A DNA stretch of 64,000 nt from NCBI GenBank assembly GCA_949152475.1, contig OX424570.1, forward strand, positions 25,044,694 through 25,108,693. The letters are read 5' to 3'. The position numbers were made by a program, and so were the translations under genes. The stretch comes from Terebella lapidaria. Its lineage: Eukaryota > Annelida > Polychaeta > Terebellida > Terebellidae. Shown here one piece after another: positions 11,799-23,461 of this stretch (positions within the stretch are counted from its first letter, which is position 1; each line of letters opens with the position of its first letter). The notes under the pieces are model-generated. The model did no database searches. It saw only the letters and a list, made by a program, of their open reading frames with translations, and was not told the DNA's origin.

Positions 11799-13500
11799 TC
11801 GCAAGAACCATGTCTGGAGTAGAACACAAATGTATAACGAGCTCATTTCTAGCGATGTTTCACTTTTTATATCAGAAAAATTCTTGCAGCTGCATTAACC
11901 TATATATCTGTGGAATATCATGTACAATCTCCATGCAGGACGAATACCTACATGTAAAAAGAGTGGTATTTAGCAGGAATAATAGTCCCTGATCGAGTAC
12001 GCCCATAAAAAAATAGCAAGGCAAAATCCTTCACCCATTCTAATTTGACCAGAAATTCAACATATTATGGTGAAGATAGAAGATGACTCGGTTATGTTCG
12101 TATAAAAGTAAATGATTCGCTGAGGGACCATTTGTTGGTACAAGTGTGTGTTTGTGTGCGTGGGGGAGGGGGGGGGTACAGGGAAATAGCAGTGGAGTTT
12201 CTGGGTTTTGGACAAGGAATCTATTGTTCAGAAGACCATGGTTTGGTCGGCGGGCGATAGTTTGGGATGGTTTAAACTGTGGGTTGGTGTTGTGTTTGTC
12301 TTTTTTTTCCAAACTCGGTGAATAGTCTTCTTCGAAAGGGAAAGATAACAATATCACATCCAAAAAGGTCAATATTCGTATACGATTTTACATGTATCGT
12401 ATTAAGTATCAATCTATTACCACCAATACAGCCAACTTCTGATGATTCCAATAACAAACATAAAATACAATTTGCAATAGAAACAAAGCCCGACCAATTA
12501 ATTTATCAAAAGACACACTGGCGTCATCAGGGGCAGACAGTGTGGTAAATGTAGTTTTTTCTACTGTATACCTGATGGAATTAGTGTACAACTGCCCTGA
12601 ATCACATGAAAAAAAAATAAAAATTCGTACCTATGTACTTCTTGCACTATTTGTCATCATAATGACATACATAATGTATATTACTACATATTTTATGTTT
12701 CAAGGAGTTATCAGCCTTGTATTTCAATGCTTTATTTTAAGGCCATGCTGCTTTGTTGTCTTCGTTTCCCGTCAGCGTGTAGGTGAGAATAGCAATTATT
12801 CTGAGGAAACAACACGAAAATTTTTGTCATTTCCCCCCAAAACCGATTTTTTTTTTCGAAAGAAAAAAAGCTGAACATCGAGAAGAATAGTAATGGTTTC
12901 CATTTTGTCTGGCGAATTGTCAAATACCATTTAGTTTACATTTTTGGCGTGAGTTACTTTGTGAATAAAGACGTTGATACGATAATAAACGTCTGTGTTT
13001 TTCTCTACGTTTGTTTTTTTTTCTTGGCTGGCTGGTACTTTTCGAAAAAAAAAGTTGGCGGGAAATGAAGAAGAAATACAACATGGCCTAAACCCTTTCT
13101 AGGGCAAATTCATGGCCTCTTAAACATAAGTTTCTCAAAAATACTTTTCATAATATTCATTATCATATATTATGAATATACATGAAAACTATGTGTTTTG
13201 GAAATCATCTGTGGCAGACTGGATGTAGGTTCTTTTCGAACTATGTATCATTATTACTGGTGTGATTCAGTGCTTTGAATTAAAACAGGGTTGTACCTTG
13301 ACGTATAATTATTTAATTGAAGAGAAGTGATATTAAGAGTAGAATTTATGTACTTTTCTTCCTATGTATCATCACGATTACAATATTTATCGATATGTAT
13401 GTTCATAATTAGTAGTTTTCTTTCCTTAATAGTTTAATATAAAAACAATATTTTTAAAAGAGACGTCAATTTGAGTATATAATAGTGTTTATGTCATTCT
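11799..13500. other. AT-rich gene-free stretch
   Basis: Contains a G-rich tract at about 12155-12180 and several A or T runs, but no exon with coding bias or splice pattern. Open frames of 60-110 codons on both strands (for example 12040-12372 minus and 12542-12874 plus) show no domains. Confidence 0.45.
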
Positions 13501-15060
13501 CATTTATCCTGTTCATATTTTTGCATACAATTCCTGTATTAGTTGCAGTAAAAGTGAGATGACAACGGAATAAGCTGGGTATGATTGTAAATGACTAGTC
13601 CGAGGAACGAATGAATGGGAAATTTCACTTTTTGTCCAGTCAGTGTTCCTCTGTGTTTTCAGTTCCTTTTTTCTTAATTTCATTCTTGTATATTGTGATG
13701 AACATACATGTAAGAGCTGATTCGTTGTATTGATAACAAATACATTTTTTGGGGCAAAATATCAGATCTAAATCTCTATACAAAACATGAATTTCAACAT
13801 GGTTGGTCATCAGAATGTAAAAGTACTGTAGTGATATTATCCACGTTGATGAATAGTTCGCCAATCAGATATTACGTCTTTGTTCATTTTTCTTGTTAAT
13901 GTGAAAATGCCTTTTATATATGACAAATAACTGTTCCACTCTAAACGTGAACGGAAACTGTTTTATTGAGTACGTAATTGAAAACATACGGAGCCTCTGA
14001 GAGGACATGGAAGAAATATTTTTAGCACATTGTTATTGCGTTCCCTCGCAATATTATCGCGTTCCCTCGCAATAATATTGCGTTCCCTCGCAATATTATC
14101 GTGTTCCCTCGCATTCCGGATCGCGTTCCCTCGCATTGTGCTGACGCCAATGACTTCTGAGAAGGTTATTCTACAAGATCGCGAGGGAACGCGATCCGGA
14201 ATGCGAGGGAACGCGATAATATCGCGAGGGAACGCGATCTGGATTGCGAGGGAACGCAATAAGATCGCGAGGGAACGCGATCCGGATTGCGAGGGAACGC
14301 AATAAGATCGCGAGGGAACGCGATCCGGAATGCGAGGGAACGCGATCCGGATTGCGAGGGAACGCGATCCGGATTGCGAGGGAACGCAATAAGATCGCGA
14401 GGGAACGCGATCCGGATTGCGAGGGAACGCAATAAGATCGCGAGGGAACGCGATCCGGGTTGCGAGGGAACGCAATAAGATCGCGAGGGAACGCGATCCG
14501 GATTGCGAGGGAACGCGATAATATTGCGAGGGAACGCAATATTATTGCGAGGGAACGCAATAACCGTATGTCAAAAAAAATTTCTTCCATGTCCTTTCAG
14601 CGGCTCCGTAAAAACATGAACCAGTTTCAAATCTTTTTTTGAGTTTGATAGGTGATTGAATCTTATATCAAATGGCAGGGTGAACAACGTACATGTATAG
14701 GTGTGAACCTTTCCCATTCCTTATAGAATATTTCAGAAGAGCATCAGGTAACTATTAAGTAAACTGAGTGAAAAAGTAAGATAAAATGTTTTGTGAATCA
14801 AGAATGGATTGTACACTCATTTCAACACTTCAAAATTCAACGAAATTCATTAAGATTACACTTATTACTCGAGTTGTTGAATTTGTGAAATCTTAATTGA
14901 AGTGATTTTTTTTTCAATTTCAACTTCCAGCTGAAATTGTGACCCCACTTGACATTCAAACCACAAATCACACAAATACGCTACAATCCATGAATATATA
15001 CTTTGGCAATATGGCGCCAATCGATATATCAATAAAACAAGCAAAATGAATATTATGTCT
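13500..15060. repeat. AT-rich unit, copy C, interrupted by a foldback element
   Basis: Shares landmarks with 22000-23040: 'gtgagatgacaa.ggaata' near the start, 'gaggaacgaatga', then 'caaatggcagggtgaacaac' and 'cttaattgaagtga' near the end. The same 3' landmarks recur in copies A, B and D. The foldback element at 13988-14609 interrupts it; copy E lacks that insertion, so the insertion came after the duplication. Confidence 0.6.
13988..14609. mobile_element. Foldback element built of tandem GCGAGGGAACGC hairpin units
   Basis: Inverted ends of about 30 bp begin ACGGAGCC and end GGCTCCGT, followed inside by 'aggacatggaagaaat' in both arms. Flanks gaaaacat (13980-13987) and aaaaacat (14610-14617) suggest an 8-bp target duplication with one mismatch. 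The left arm has about five units of 'gcgttccctcgc', the right arm about eighteen of the inverse 'gcgagggaacgc', 21-22 bp each, around a ~45-bp unique centre. Each unit is itself a hairpin (attgcg-agggaa-cgcaat or gatcgcg-agggaa-cgcgatc). Arginine/serine-rich open frames on both strands are an artefact of the repeat. Confidence 0.82.
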
Positions 15061-15790
15061 TGTCACTGCCTTTCTTTGTTATCGAAAACAGCTGATTGCC
15101 ATTCCCTCCGTTTCCATACAATAACTGGCGAATTGCGACTGTGTACCTTTGTCAGTCATCACTCAGATGCGACGGGTCATGGCCAACGTGGCTACGATTG
15201 CAATTAGCAGAAAGATCCATTGTCTATAACTACAATGTTAAAAGATCGTTTGGTATTTTCGATACCGCTCGATTCAGGGGAGGGGTCGACTTAGGGGATT
15301 AATCGATATGGAAGGTTTTCCTGTACAAAATTGAGGTTTGGAAGCCATCCATCCCTTCTGCTGGTCCAACCGACTAAATATGATTTTGATTGAGAAAGAG
15401 CTGGTAGATCCAAAGTGAATGAGGTACCTGCTGATGCCATGTGCTTTTGGGGCTTTGAAACAGTCTATTATGCCCAAAAAGTACAAAAAACGTCATGTCT
15501 ATTGTCTGCATTATGCAAAAACAAACCTGACAAAATTTTAATGCAACATTACGTTTTTGTATGTACTTTGCACAGTAGACTGTTTCTATGGTTTATCTAT
15601 ACCCGAATTACATGGTGGCGATCCTGGTGGCAAACAGGAACCTCATTGATTAAGTTGGGGGTGATTGAATGAGAGAAGTCACAATACCATGTCCGTATTG
15701 ATGTAGATATATACGCCATTCTGCATCCATTCATAATATAATCACTTTAATGATAAACTTATACAGTATTCAAATTATCCACGACCGTCG
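15060..15790. other. Unassigned spacer
   Basis: No gene or clear repeat seen. The 85-codon open frame at 15415-15672 shows no domain. Confidence 0.4.
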
Positions 15791-16450
15791 ATCGTTTGGT
15801 CAATCAGTGAATCGTTTTTTGCTTCATTGTTATTGTGAATGATTGTGCTGTAGAAGTAATTGAATGTTGCATTATCCATAAACCATGATGAACCATTTTC
15901 ATCCATTAATGTGATGAGTTTGTGCTAATTTGATGCGATTGATTGGTAAATGTCAATAAAGCTAGATTGCTCATTTGTGCATATGTTTTAAATTTGAAAT
16001 TACATTTCTCTGATATTGAAATATATTCGTTTTCAAGACATATTTGCCCTTGACGTGTCCGTGTCCACACACACACACACATATACTCACACTCATCATC
16101 GACATATGAACAAGATATCACAACAGTTAGTGAAATGCAGTAACACAAAATTATTCAACGGACATACATAGTGACAACTATGTAAGACCTAATTGGAGAA
16201 AGCCTGTTCCTTCTCCGAGATAAAATTATGGTTCAAACCACGTTTACACCTACACAGACCACATTTCACAGCCAACCCATATGCTCGCATGAGTCATGTA
16301 ATATCTATAGTTACCCATTATACATATTTTGGCAATATGTCACCCTTTGCGAGGGCAAAATAAATATATTTTGACCAAGGATCAAATGAAAACAGAAAAT
16401 ACAAACTTCACAAGTTGCCAATACACAACGGTATATCCTGATGTCACGTG
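15790..16450. repeat. AT-rich unit, copy D (partial)
   Basis: Shares the ordered landmarks 'attgttattgtgaatg', 'tcatttgtgcatatgttt', 'cttgacgtgtccgtgt' and 'cctaattgga' with copies A, B and E. An (AC)n tract lies at about 16064-16081. Confidence 0.55.
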
Positions 16451-17917
16451 GTCAACTGTAAATGATTCGTTCCTTTACTGTTGATATTTGTATATGACTG
16501 TGTCTGAGAGTTTAGCTTTGTTTCTGCGGAATTAGTCGTTTTGACGTTTCCATATATATATTTAGTCATGATTTTCCATTTGAATATGTCAACATTAAAA
16601 CTATTTTTAAGTATTTTATGCCGCGAGTCTAACCAAAAAATCGCCAAACATATACTTATTTTCAGATATTATATACAAAACTGTCGCATACATGCACACA
16701 AGCGATTTGAGAACAACATAACTTTTGCATTTCACCCTTTTCCAGTTTGCGCAAACGGCCAAGTTATATTATGAGATTATAATTACTACATTACTACATT
16801 ATAATTAGGAAAATGGTGAACGAATTTAATTCTCAAAGACAAAATTAAATTTTAGATTGGGAAGGGCCCAAAATATAATGTCACAGTAAGCTATTTCCAA
16901 GACAAAAAATATGTTTTTTGTCAACCTGTCGGAAGGTCTAGATGGCCACCATGCATAGACTGAAGATTTACGAGCAGCGCAACTTCCCAAGCAGATATCC
17001 CAATGGCACATACGAGGAGCTACATGCGTCAATCGAAAAAATGTTATGGAACTGATTTTGAGGAAACGACCTGCATTTTTTCGGACGAAAATATGCCTCC
17101 AAAATTTTACAAAAATTAATAAATACTACCTCTCGAATGATTTATAGGTAATTTTGTGAAATATTTCCGTGAAAGAATCAATGACTGTACAATCATTGTG
17201 GATGGTATAAGATGACAACAGAGAATGACGGATCACGGATGGTTGTGTATGCACGTGTCATTATTTTGATTCATTTGTTTCCATATGTATAAATACATGT
17301 ATGCATTTATCAGTAAACCTACAATCACAGGAACATGGTTGGGGAAGATGAATGGACCAATTAATCAACTAATCAGACCATTTGTTTTCGAGTTGAGCGC
17401 TCGGACAGACAGTGAGTCAGACAACAAGGTCTCCCTTGTTGTCTGTCTGTCTGTCTGTCCGAGCACTCAACTGGGGATGGAAAGAGACCCAATTGCAATA
17501 CCCTCGCCGCCTCAGCCCCGCCCCCATCCCATCGGGAGCGAGGGTAACACATCCCATTGTTCCTGTTGTTCGTCAGAATCCGCATCAATTTCGTTAGGAT
17601 TATCAATGTAATTATTCGTGGTAGAACTAGCTGTCGCGAGGTATATGGAAAATCAATATAACAATTATTGCTACACAAAATCAGTGAACAATTTTGCACT
17701 CCTGGCTTGGCAAATTGCGATGTGTGATTTCTCAATTACTTAGCTATTGATCTTCAGCCCACTTCATCATATTTATTTCCTCCCCTGAGATCGAAAAAAA
17801 AAACACATTTGCCACAAATGCATATGCGTCACATAGGCTGTAAAAGCAAAGAGTGTGATGCAACATCAGAATTGAGGAAGAGATGGGAATCCTAGAAAAC
17901 ATTTTCCAACAAAGAAA
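16451..17917. other. Upstream region of the complete lectin gene
   Basis: No gene seen. It includes the imperfect inverted repeat at 17392-17471 and a TGTC tract. I did not identify a convincing TATA box or transcription start. Confidence 0.4.
17392..17471. repeat. 38-bp imperfect inverted repeat with TGTC tract
   Basis: Left arm 17392-17429 begins 'gttgagcgctcggacagaca'; right arm 17434-17471 is its complement with about 34 of 38 positions paired and a 4-base loop. It may be a tiny MITE or a cruciform-prone remnant. Confidence 0.75.
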
Positions 17918-20761
17918 ATGGATTGGCTTTTGAATACAATAGCGCTCGTCTTTTTAACTGAGGTACAAAGTTCCTGTCTACTGAGTCACAAACATGGACA
18001 ACATCTGAACACGACCGTTCCAGGGACGTCCCAGGTCGTCTCAGGAGGTCCCGTCTGCCGGATGCGATGTGCCTTGGAAGAGGACGATTTTGTTGCTGCA
18101 AACGTGGTACTCAACCAACAGAACCGATTCATTTGTGAACTGTTCCCGAGAATTCCCTGCAACTACGATGCGCAAGTGGTCAAAGACGTGAATGTTGTTT
18201 GGTACTTACGGAAGGGTGAGAATATATGTAACTTTATGTACTGGGTACTATATAGTATGGTAGCTTTGCACCAAGGTGAATCCTCTTCCAGTTATGTTTT
18301 ATATTTCATTTTCTTTTTTCTATTTCTGAACAGACGGAGAAGAAGACTGTGGCTCCATGGTGTGCCAGAATGGTGGCACAAAGATGCTCGAAGTCAAGAA
18401 AGTGTCCTGTGATTGTCCGGCCGGATACATGGGAGATGACTGTGGAACAGGTTAGGTGTATGTCGTGAGACTGTTTCAAAATGTTGTGGTTGACTGGTTT
18501 ATTACATCAGATTTAATTGTAGCATACTCAGGTGTGAATAAGTGCAAATAATCAAGCTGGATAGGTCCGGGTTCACTGTAGCATCGTTCGATGGAATTTA
18601 ATGGAAAACGGAAGGAATAAAAGCGTCATTAACAAACAACAACACAATGGCATATAAAATAACTCGGTGTTAACGGAGGCGCCTGCACCAATGTCCCTCC
18701 GACTGCCCCTGTGCAGCTGGATACGCAGGGTTAACTGTATCAGTAGTTAGTCCGAACAGATAAATAGCAAGGATGCTCAGATAGTCAAGGAGATAATCAT
18801 ATTACTGCAGAAATAATTATGTCATTAATATTGTTACGCCATTTTCCACTCCCACTTGAAGAGTGAAAGTATAGCATTGCACATATTAATCACTCTCGCT
18901 TCAGATATCTCAAAAATATGTAGTTTTTACAACTGTTGACTTTCTGTATTCCATAAGTGGAAGTTTGCGTGAAAGAACAACCCTGTGAAAATGGAGGCAC
19001 CTGCACATACGATCCCTCGACTGGATATACATGCCACTGTACTGCTGGATACATAGGAGTCAACTGTAGCAGTGGTTAGTAGTTATCAATAACAGGTGAC
19101 AGAGTGTTCAGTTCTAGTTAACTATACCATTGATTATTGATTATCAATAAAGAGTTCTGCGTTAACAATGGTTGTTGAGGACCATTGTGAGAATGGATAT
19201 TTGAAAAATGCTCGTGGAAATATTACCGGTATTGCCAGGGATGGGTTCTCGTTTGAGAAGAAATGATATTATGAAATGTCTGGCTTAATTTTTTACCCAA
19301 GAAAAATAAGCCAATATATTTCGAAGTTATATTGTTCCATAATGTGTAGAGGGTCAAACTCGAATGAAATAGGAATTAAGCAGTAGGACTATTGTGAGCA
19401 ATTTCATAATCTTGTATGTTACCACGACAGCTTACATTACTCAAAACGAAACGATTTTTCTGAAAATTATGCACAGACGCCCTCTACTGCTCTACCCACA
19501 CCAGCCCGTGTCTGAATGGAGGGACATGTGTGTCTGACTCTAGTACAGAGTACCACTGCCTCTGTCTCGACAACTTCTCTGGAGGAGATTGTCAGTGTCC
19601 CATCTACACCGGAGTCACGAGTGAGGTGACGGTCTCTGTCTCTGATGAAAACGGGACGACCTCCACTCGTGACATTGGTGTCAATATTGAGACTGACCAA
19701 GAAGGGAATGACTGGATTGTAAGTTGCTTCGTGCCAGAACTCCACTTAAAATATCCAAGTTAATAAATTGAGACTGACAATGCCGGAAATCAAGGAAACA
19801 AGTAGTGTAGTGTCCGTATACCTGCAAAAACAAGCTCCTAAGGTAAATTGATATATCGTCGGGACAGAATGATGCATTCTTGATGTTTGTGGTATTAGGG
19901 TTTGTTCTCGCAAGGAGTTCGCACATTGCAAACGGAATACAAGTATATGCTTTGCAGATTTCATGATATCTATTCTGTTTGTTTCCCTTGAAAAGGTGTT
20001 GCTGAAACGCATGAAAGGCTCCATTTCGTTCGATTTGGACTGGGATCATTACAAGAATGGCTTTGGAGATCACGCATCCGAGTTTTGGTTAGGTGGGTAA
20101 TTTCTCCACGGTGCATTTGTGTACTCAATGCTATTATCCATCATATACATGTGATTCAAAACATGCATAATGGCATATGATAATGTACCGTATGATTCCC
20201 AGGAAATGACAACATTTATTCCCTGACCAATAACGGTAGCACGTGGATCCTACGTGTCGACTTGGAATCATTTGGTGGAGAATGCGGATACGCCGAGTAC
20301 ACGAAGTTCTCCATCGGATCTGAATCCGACAATTACAAACTGGACGTTGGCAACTACACTGGAGATGCTGGTATGGGTACTGACATTGACACTGAAGCAA
20401 TCTTGATAATAACATTTACATGAAATAAACAGTTTCATTATACACTATGGAACAAAATTAGAAGTAGATAGTTTTTGTCTGTCTAGGTGACGCATTAGGT
20501 GGGTTTGACGGACACACGTTCAGCACGAGGGACAGAGATACTGACAACTGGGCGGGTGGGAGTTGCGCATCCCTGGGAAGCGGTGGGTGGTGGTATTATC
20601 AGTGCAGGTCGCCATTTTTCCATGAGCAGTGTAGTATAAGCAAGCTGACGGGTGAGTACGGGGAGGACAAAATTGATAAGGAGCGGATTCTCTGGTGGAG
20701 TTGGCAGCCGAATACTGATCGGTTTAGACATGTCACCATGAAAATGAGACCTAGTTGTTAA
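17918..20761 (+). CDS. Secreted EGF/fibrinogen-related lectin (copy 2, complete)
   Basis: Seven exons: 17918-18215, 18334-18450, 18958-19074, 19477-19718, 19996-20092, 20203-20370 and 20487-20761. The total is 1314 nt, 437 residues plus stop, with consistent phases. Residues 1-20 form a signal peptide. Residues ~45-98 resemble a PAN/apple module (CRMRCALEEDDF then a CELF cysteine). Three EGF modules follow at about 100-138, 139-177 and 178-212, the first two each a single 117-nt exon. Residues ~215-437 form a fibrinogen C-terminal-like domain: DLDWDHYKNGFGD, EFWLGNDNIYSLT, the DRDTDNW calcium-site-like loop, a C...GGWWYYQC disulphide pair, WSWQ and MKMRP. The usual cysteine before the GGGW region is absent. 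Such proteins are secreted and often bind acetylated or other glycans; a recognition role is family knowledge, not shown here. Confidence 0.88.
18660..18745 (+). pseudogene. Decayed EGF exon inside a lectin intron
   Basis: In the intron between exons 2 and 3, 'ggtgttaacggaggcgcctg', 'tgtgcagctggatacgcagg' and 'gttaactgtatcagtag' mirror the next EGF exon ('aatggaggcacctgc', 'tgctggatacataggagtca', 'actgtagcagtg'). The frame is broken and the acceptor is not clear. It looks like a former extra EGF exon, so the gene once had another module. Confidence 0.65.
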
Positions 20762-21999
20762 TTAACTAATGTTAACTAATTGAATATCTTGTAATCACAT
20801 TGACATTACTGATTGGAATACATTGAGTACATTATATCGATCAAAATTTCAAAGCATATTTTTCATGTTATGAGTTGACTTAATGACTAATTCAAGACCA
20901 GGCATGACAAAGATTGAGGGCTTTGAATTGATCTATTTACGTTCGATTATGTTCGAAGTGTATGTTCATCAAATTTACCAATATTGTCCAATGAGATAAT
21001 GTAGTAATGTATTTCTCCTCAAAATATTCCTCAATATATAAGTGATTCATTCACTTTGCTATATTACATCCATTGTTGCTAAAGCATGCTCCTTTTCCAT
21101 ATGCTGATATTCTTATTATTCCCCTCCCCCTACTTGTAAACATGATGTATTTCATTGTATGTCAGTTGCAGTCCATTCGATGATAATAATTTGGAGAAAA
21201 AATGGCTTGGTCATGTTCGCGTTAAGGAAATGTTCCACTGAATATATTACTTGATTGAGCCAAGTTGTGGTGATTTTGTGGTGATTTCAATGTACACCTT
21301 ATTTTTTCATGATATTCACTCCAGAATATGTACACTGTATTTTTTGTGGTTTGCGTTTTTTGCTTTGATTTATCATCATTTTATGTCAGAGATATTAATT
21401 TGAATGGCGCGGTTATGATTCGTTGTGCTATTTATCACCATAATGATGTGCGTAATATATCATATGTTTGAAAAAATCATCATGCTTTTACCCCAATGCT
21501 CTATTTTGTGGCGTAAAAGTTATTTCATGTTAAAGACACATATTTAGGACCATTGAAAGAACTTTCATGCTATTTATTATGATGATAATGACTTTTTCTG
21601 TATATATGGTATTTCTGTATTTTGGGATTTATCAGTGTTGTACCCAATGTCTAAATGTGATAAAACTTAATGCAAGAAACATTTGAGACTGAAAGTTGTG
21701 TGTTTTTTAATTACTTCGTATTATGAAGACTTTTTTTAATTTCATATATTATATACAATATCTCTTCTGGAATTATCAGTTTTTTTAGTCGTTGCAGTTT
21801 CCATTTTGAACGGAGTTGTGCCTGGAGGCTTTATACATATTTATGTTTATTATACATATTTATGTTTTTATGATTTTCAAAATTTGTAGTTTTGTGCCTT
21901 AATGGTTTATTTAATTTGAGTCTACATTCGTCTTCGTAATTTTATTATATGAGTTGCATTTCACAGTGTTTCATTGTGTGAATTATTAAAAAACATATT
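20762..21999. other. 3' flank of the lectin gene
   Basis: AT-rich, no coding signal. Probably includes the 3' UTR. Confidence 0.4.
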
Positions 22000-23040
22000 T
22001 GGATGACAAGTGAGATGACAAAGGAATATGCTAAATATTAGAATGATAAGGCTGAGGAACGAATGACTGTGAAAATCCATTATAGTGTTATCAATGTAGT
22101 TGAGAAGCTCTCTTTCCCAGCAAGTGTTACTCAATGTTCACATTCAGTTGTGATGAAAATGAGAGGAAAAGCTATTCAGTTACTTCACTTTGTTGTAATG
22201 AAAATAAAAACAGTTTGAGTAAAATCTAAATCACAATACGAAACTTGTCATCAAACGGTATTAGCATGTCAGAAAGGAACATGTAAACATATATAAGTTG
22301 AAGCATAGATGTGTTACATGTAAAAACAGAAATGTCTTTATCTATGTCATTTTCGCATGTTTTCAATATGAAATAGTCTTTATGGTTAACACACTGTATC
22401 GATAGTATCCATGTAGAATGATCATTTTAATTGAATTAATTATTATTGTTCCATGTTCTTGTTACTTTGAACGGCATTAGTTGTAATTGTTCCCTTCTCA
22501 ACTTATTTGAAAATATTTCATTGATGAACCAGTTTCATGAATTTGACAGGTGGTTAAATTCTCATATCGAATGGCCGGGAAACAGTGAAACAACGTACGT
22601 GTGAATCTGTCCCATTTCATATAAACATTTGAAAAAAGCATTAGGTAACTATTAGGTAAACTGAGCGAAAACAGTAAAATAATTGAAAATAGATTGTACA
22701 CTTATTTGAACATGTATTTGACGATGATATTTGAATTAAAATTTCTGCAAGTTTGACCTGTTTGTTTTCAAAGCAAATTTGTTTGTGTTTTTACAGATAC
22801 TTATACTTTATGCCCATTTATATCTCGAAATTCAACGAAATTCATTCATATTACACTTGTTATTCGAGTTGTTAAATCAATGAAATCCTAATTGGAGGGA
22901 TTTCAACTTCCAGTTAGAACCATGCTCTAAACACAATGCACACTTTTGACACTCAGACCATAAATAACACAAAAACGCAATATCTATGAATATATATCAT
23001 ATAGACAATTCGATAAAGCAATAAAAAAAAAAGCAAAATG
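22000..23040. repeat. AT-rich unit, copy E
   Basis: Matches 13500-15060 in order but without the foldback insertion, and matches copies A and B more weakly ('gaattaaaatttctgcaag', 'tcctaattggagg'). Confidence 0.6.
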
Positions 23041-23224
23041 ACCCGTGTTGTTGGTGTTCTGATTAAAATTAATTCTAGTATACAACACAAATTGTGAAAA
23101 AGTTTTAATATGTTGAGGTTCAAGGGATATTTGCACACTATACATTCTAAAGTCCTTTTCCCGAATAGAGCAGCAGCTTATCCACATGTAAGTACAGCTA
23201 CAGCTACATGTATCATGTGTATGT

Positions 23225-23291
23225 GCCACTTTTACGTTATGATCGGACAGTACCAAGCCACTTTTACGTTATGATCGGATAGTACCAAGAG
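23225..23291. repeat. Short tandem duplication (~34 bp x 2)
   Basis: The segment 'ccacttttacgttatgatcg' followed by 'ga.agtaccaag' occurs twice in succession with one or two changes. Confidence 0.85.
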
Positions 23292-23461
23292 GTAGCACGC
23301 TTTACCCTGATCTCGTACTAACAACTAGGTAATTAACATACAAAATAAATAAATTTGTTATTATAGATCACTGGTGCTAATATAGATCACCGGTAAGATG
23401 AAAATTGCACAACCAGTTTCAATGCTAATATATACACCATGTAAAGCAATGTATAAACATA

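Noticed and set aside
14030..14570. CRISPR-like array
   Set aside because: Units are contiguous 21-22-bp hairpins without unique spacers, in a eukaryotic genome, and bounded by inverted ends.
13963..14642. Six overlapping Arg/Ser/Ala-rich open frames on both strands
   Set aside because: Translation of a stop-free hairpin repeat; the same unit read in several frames.
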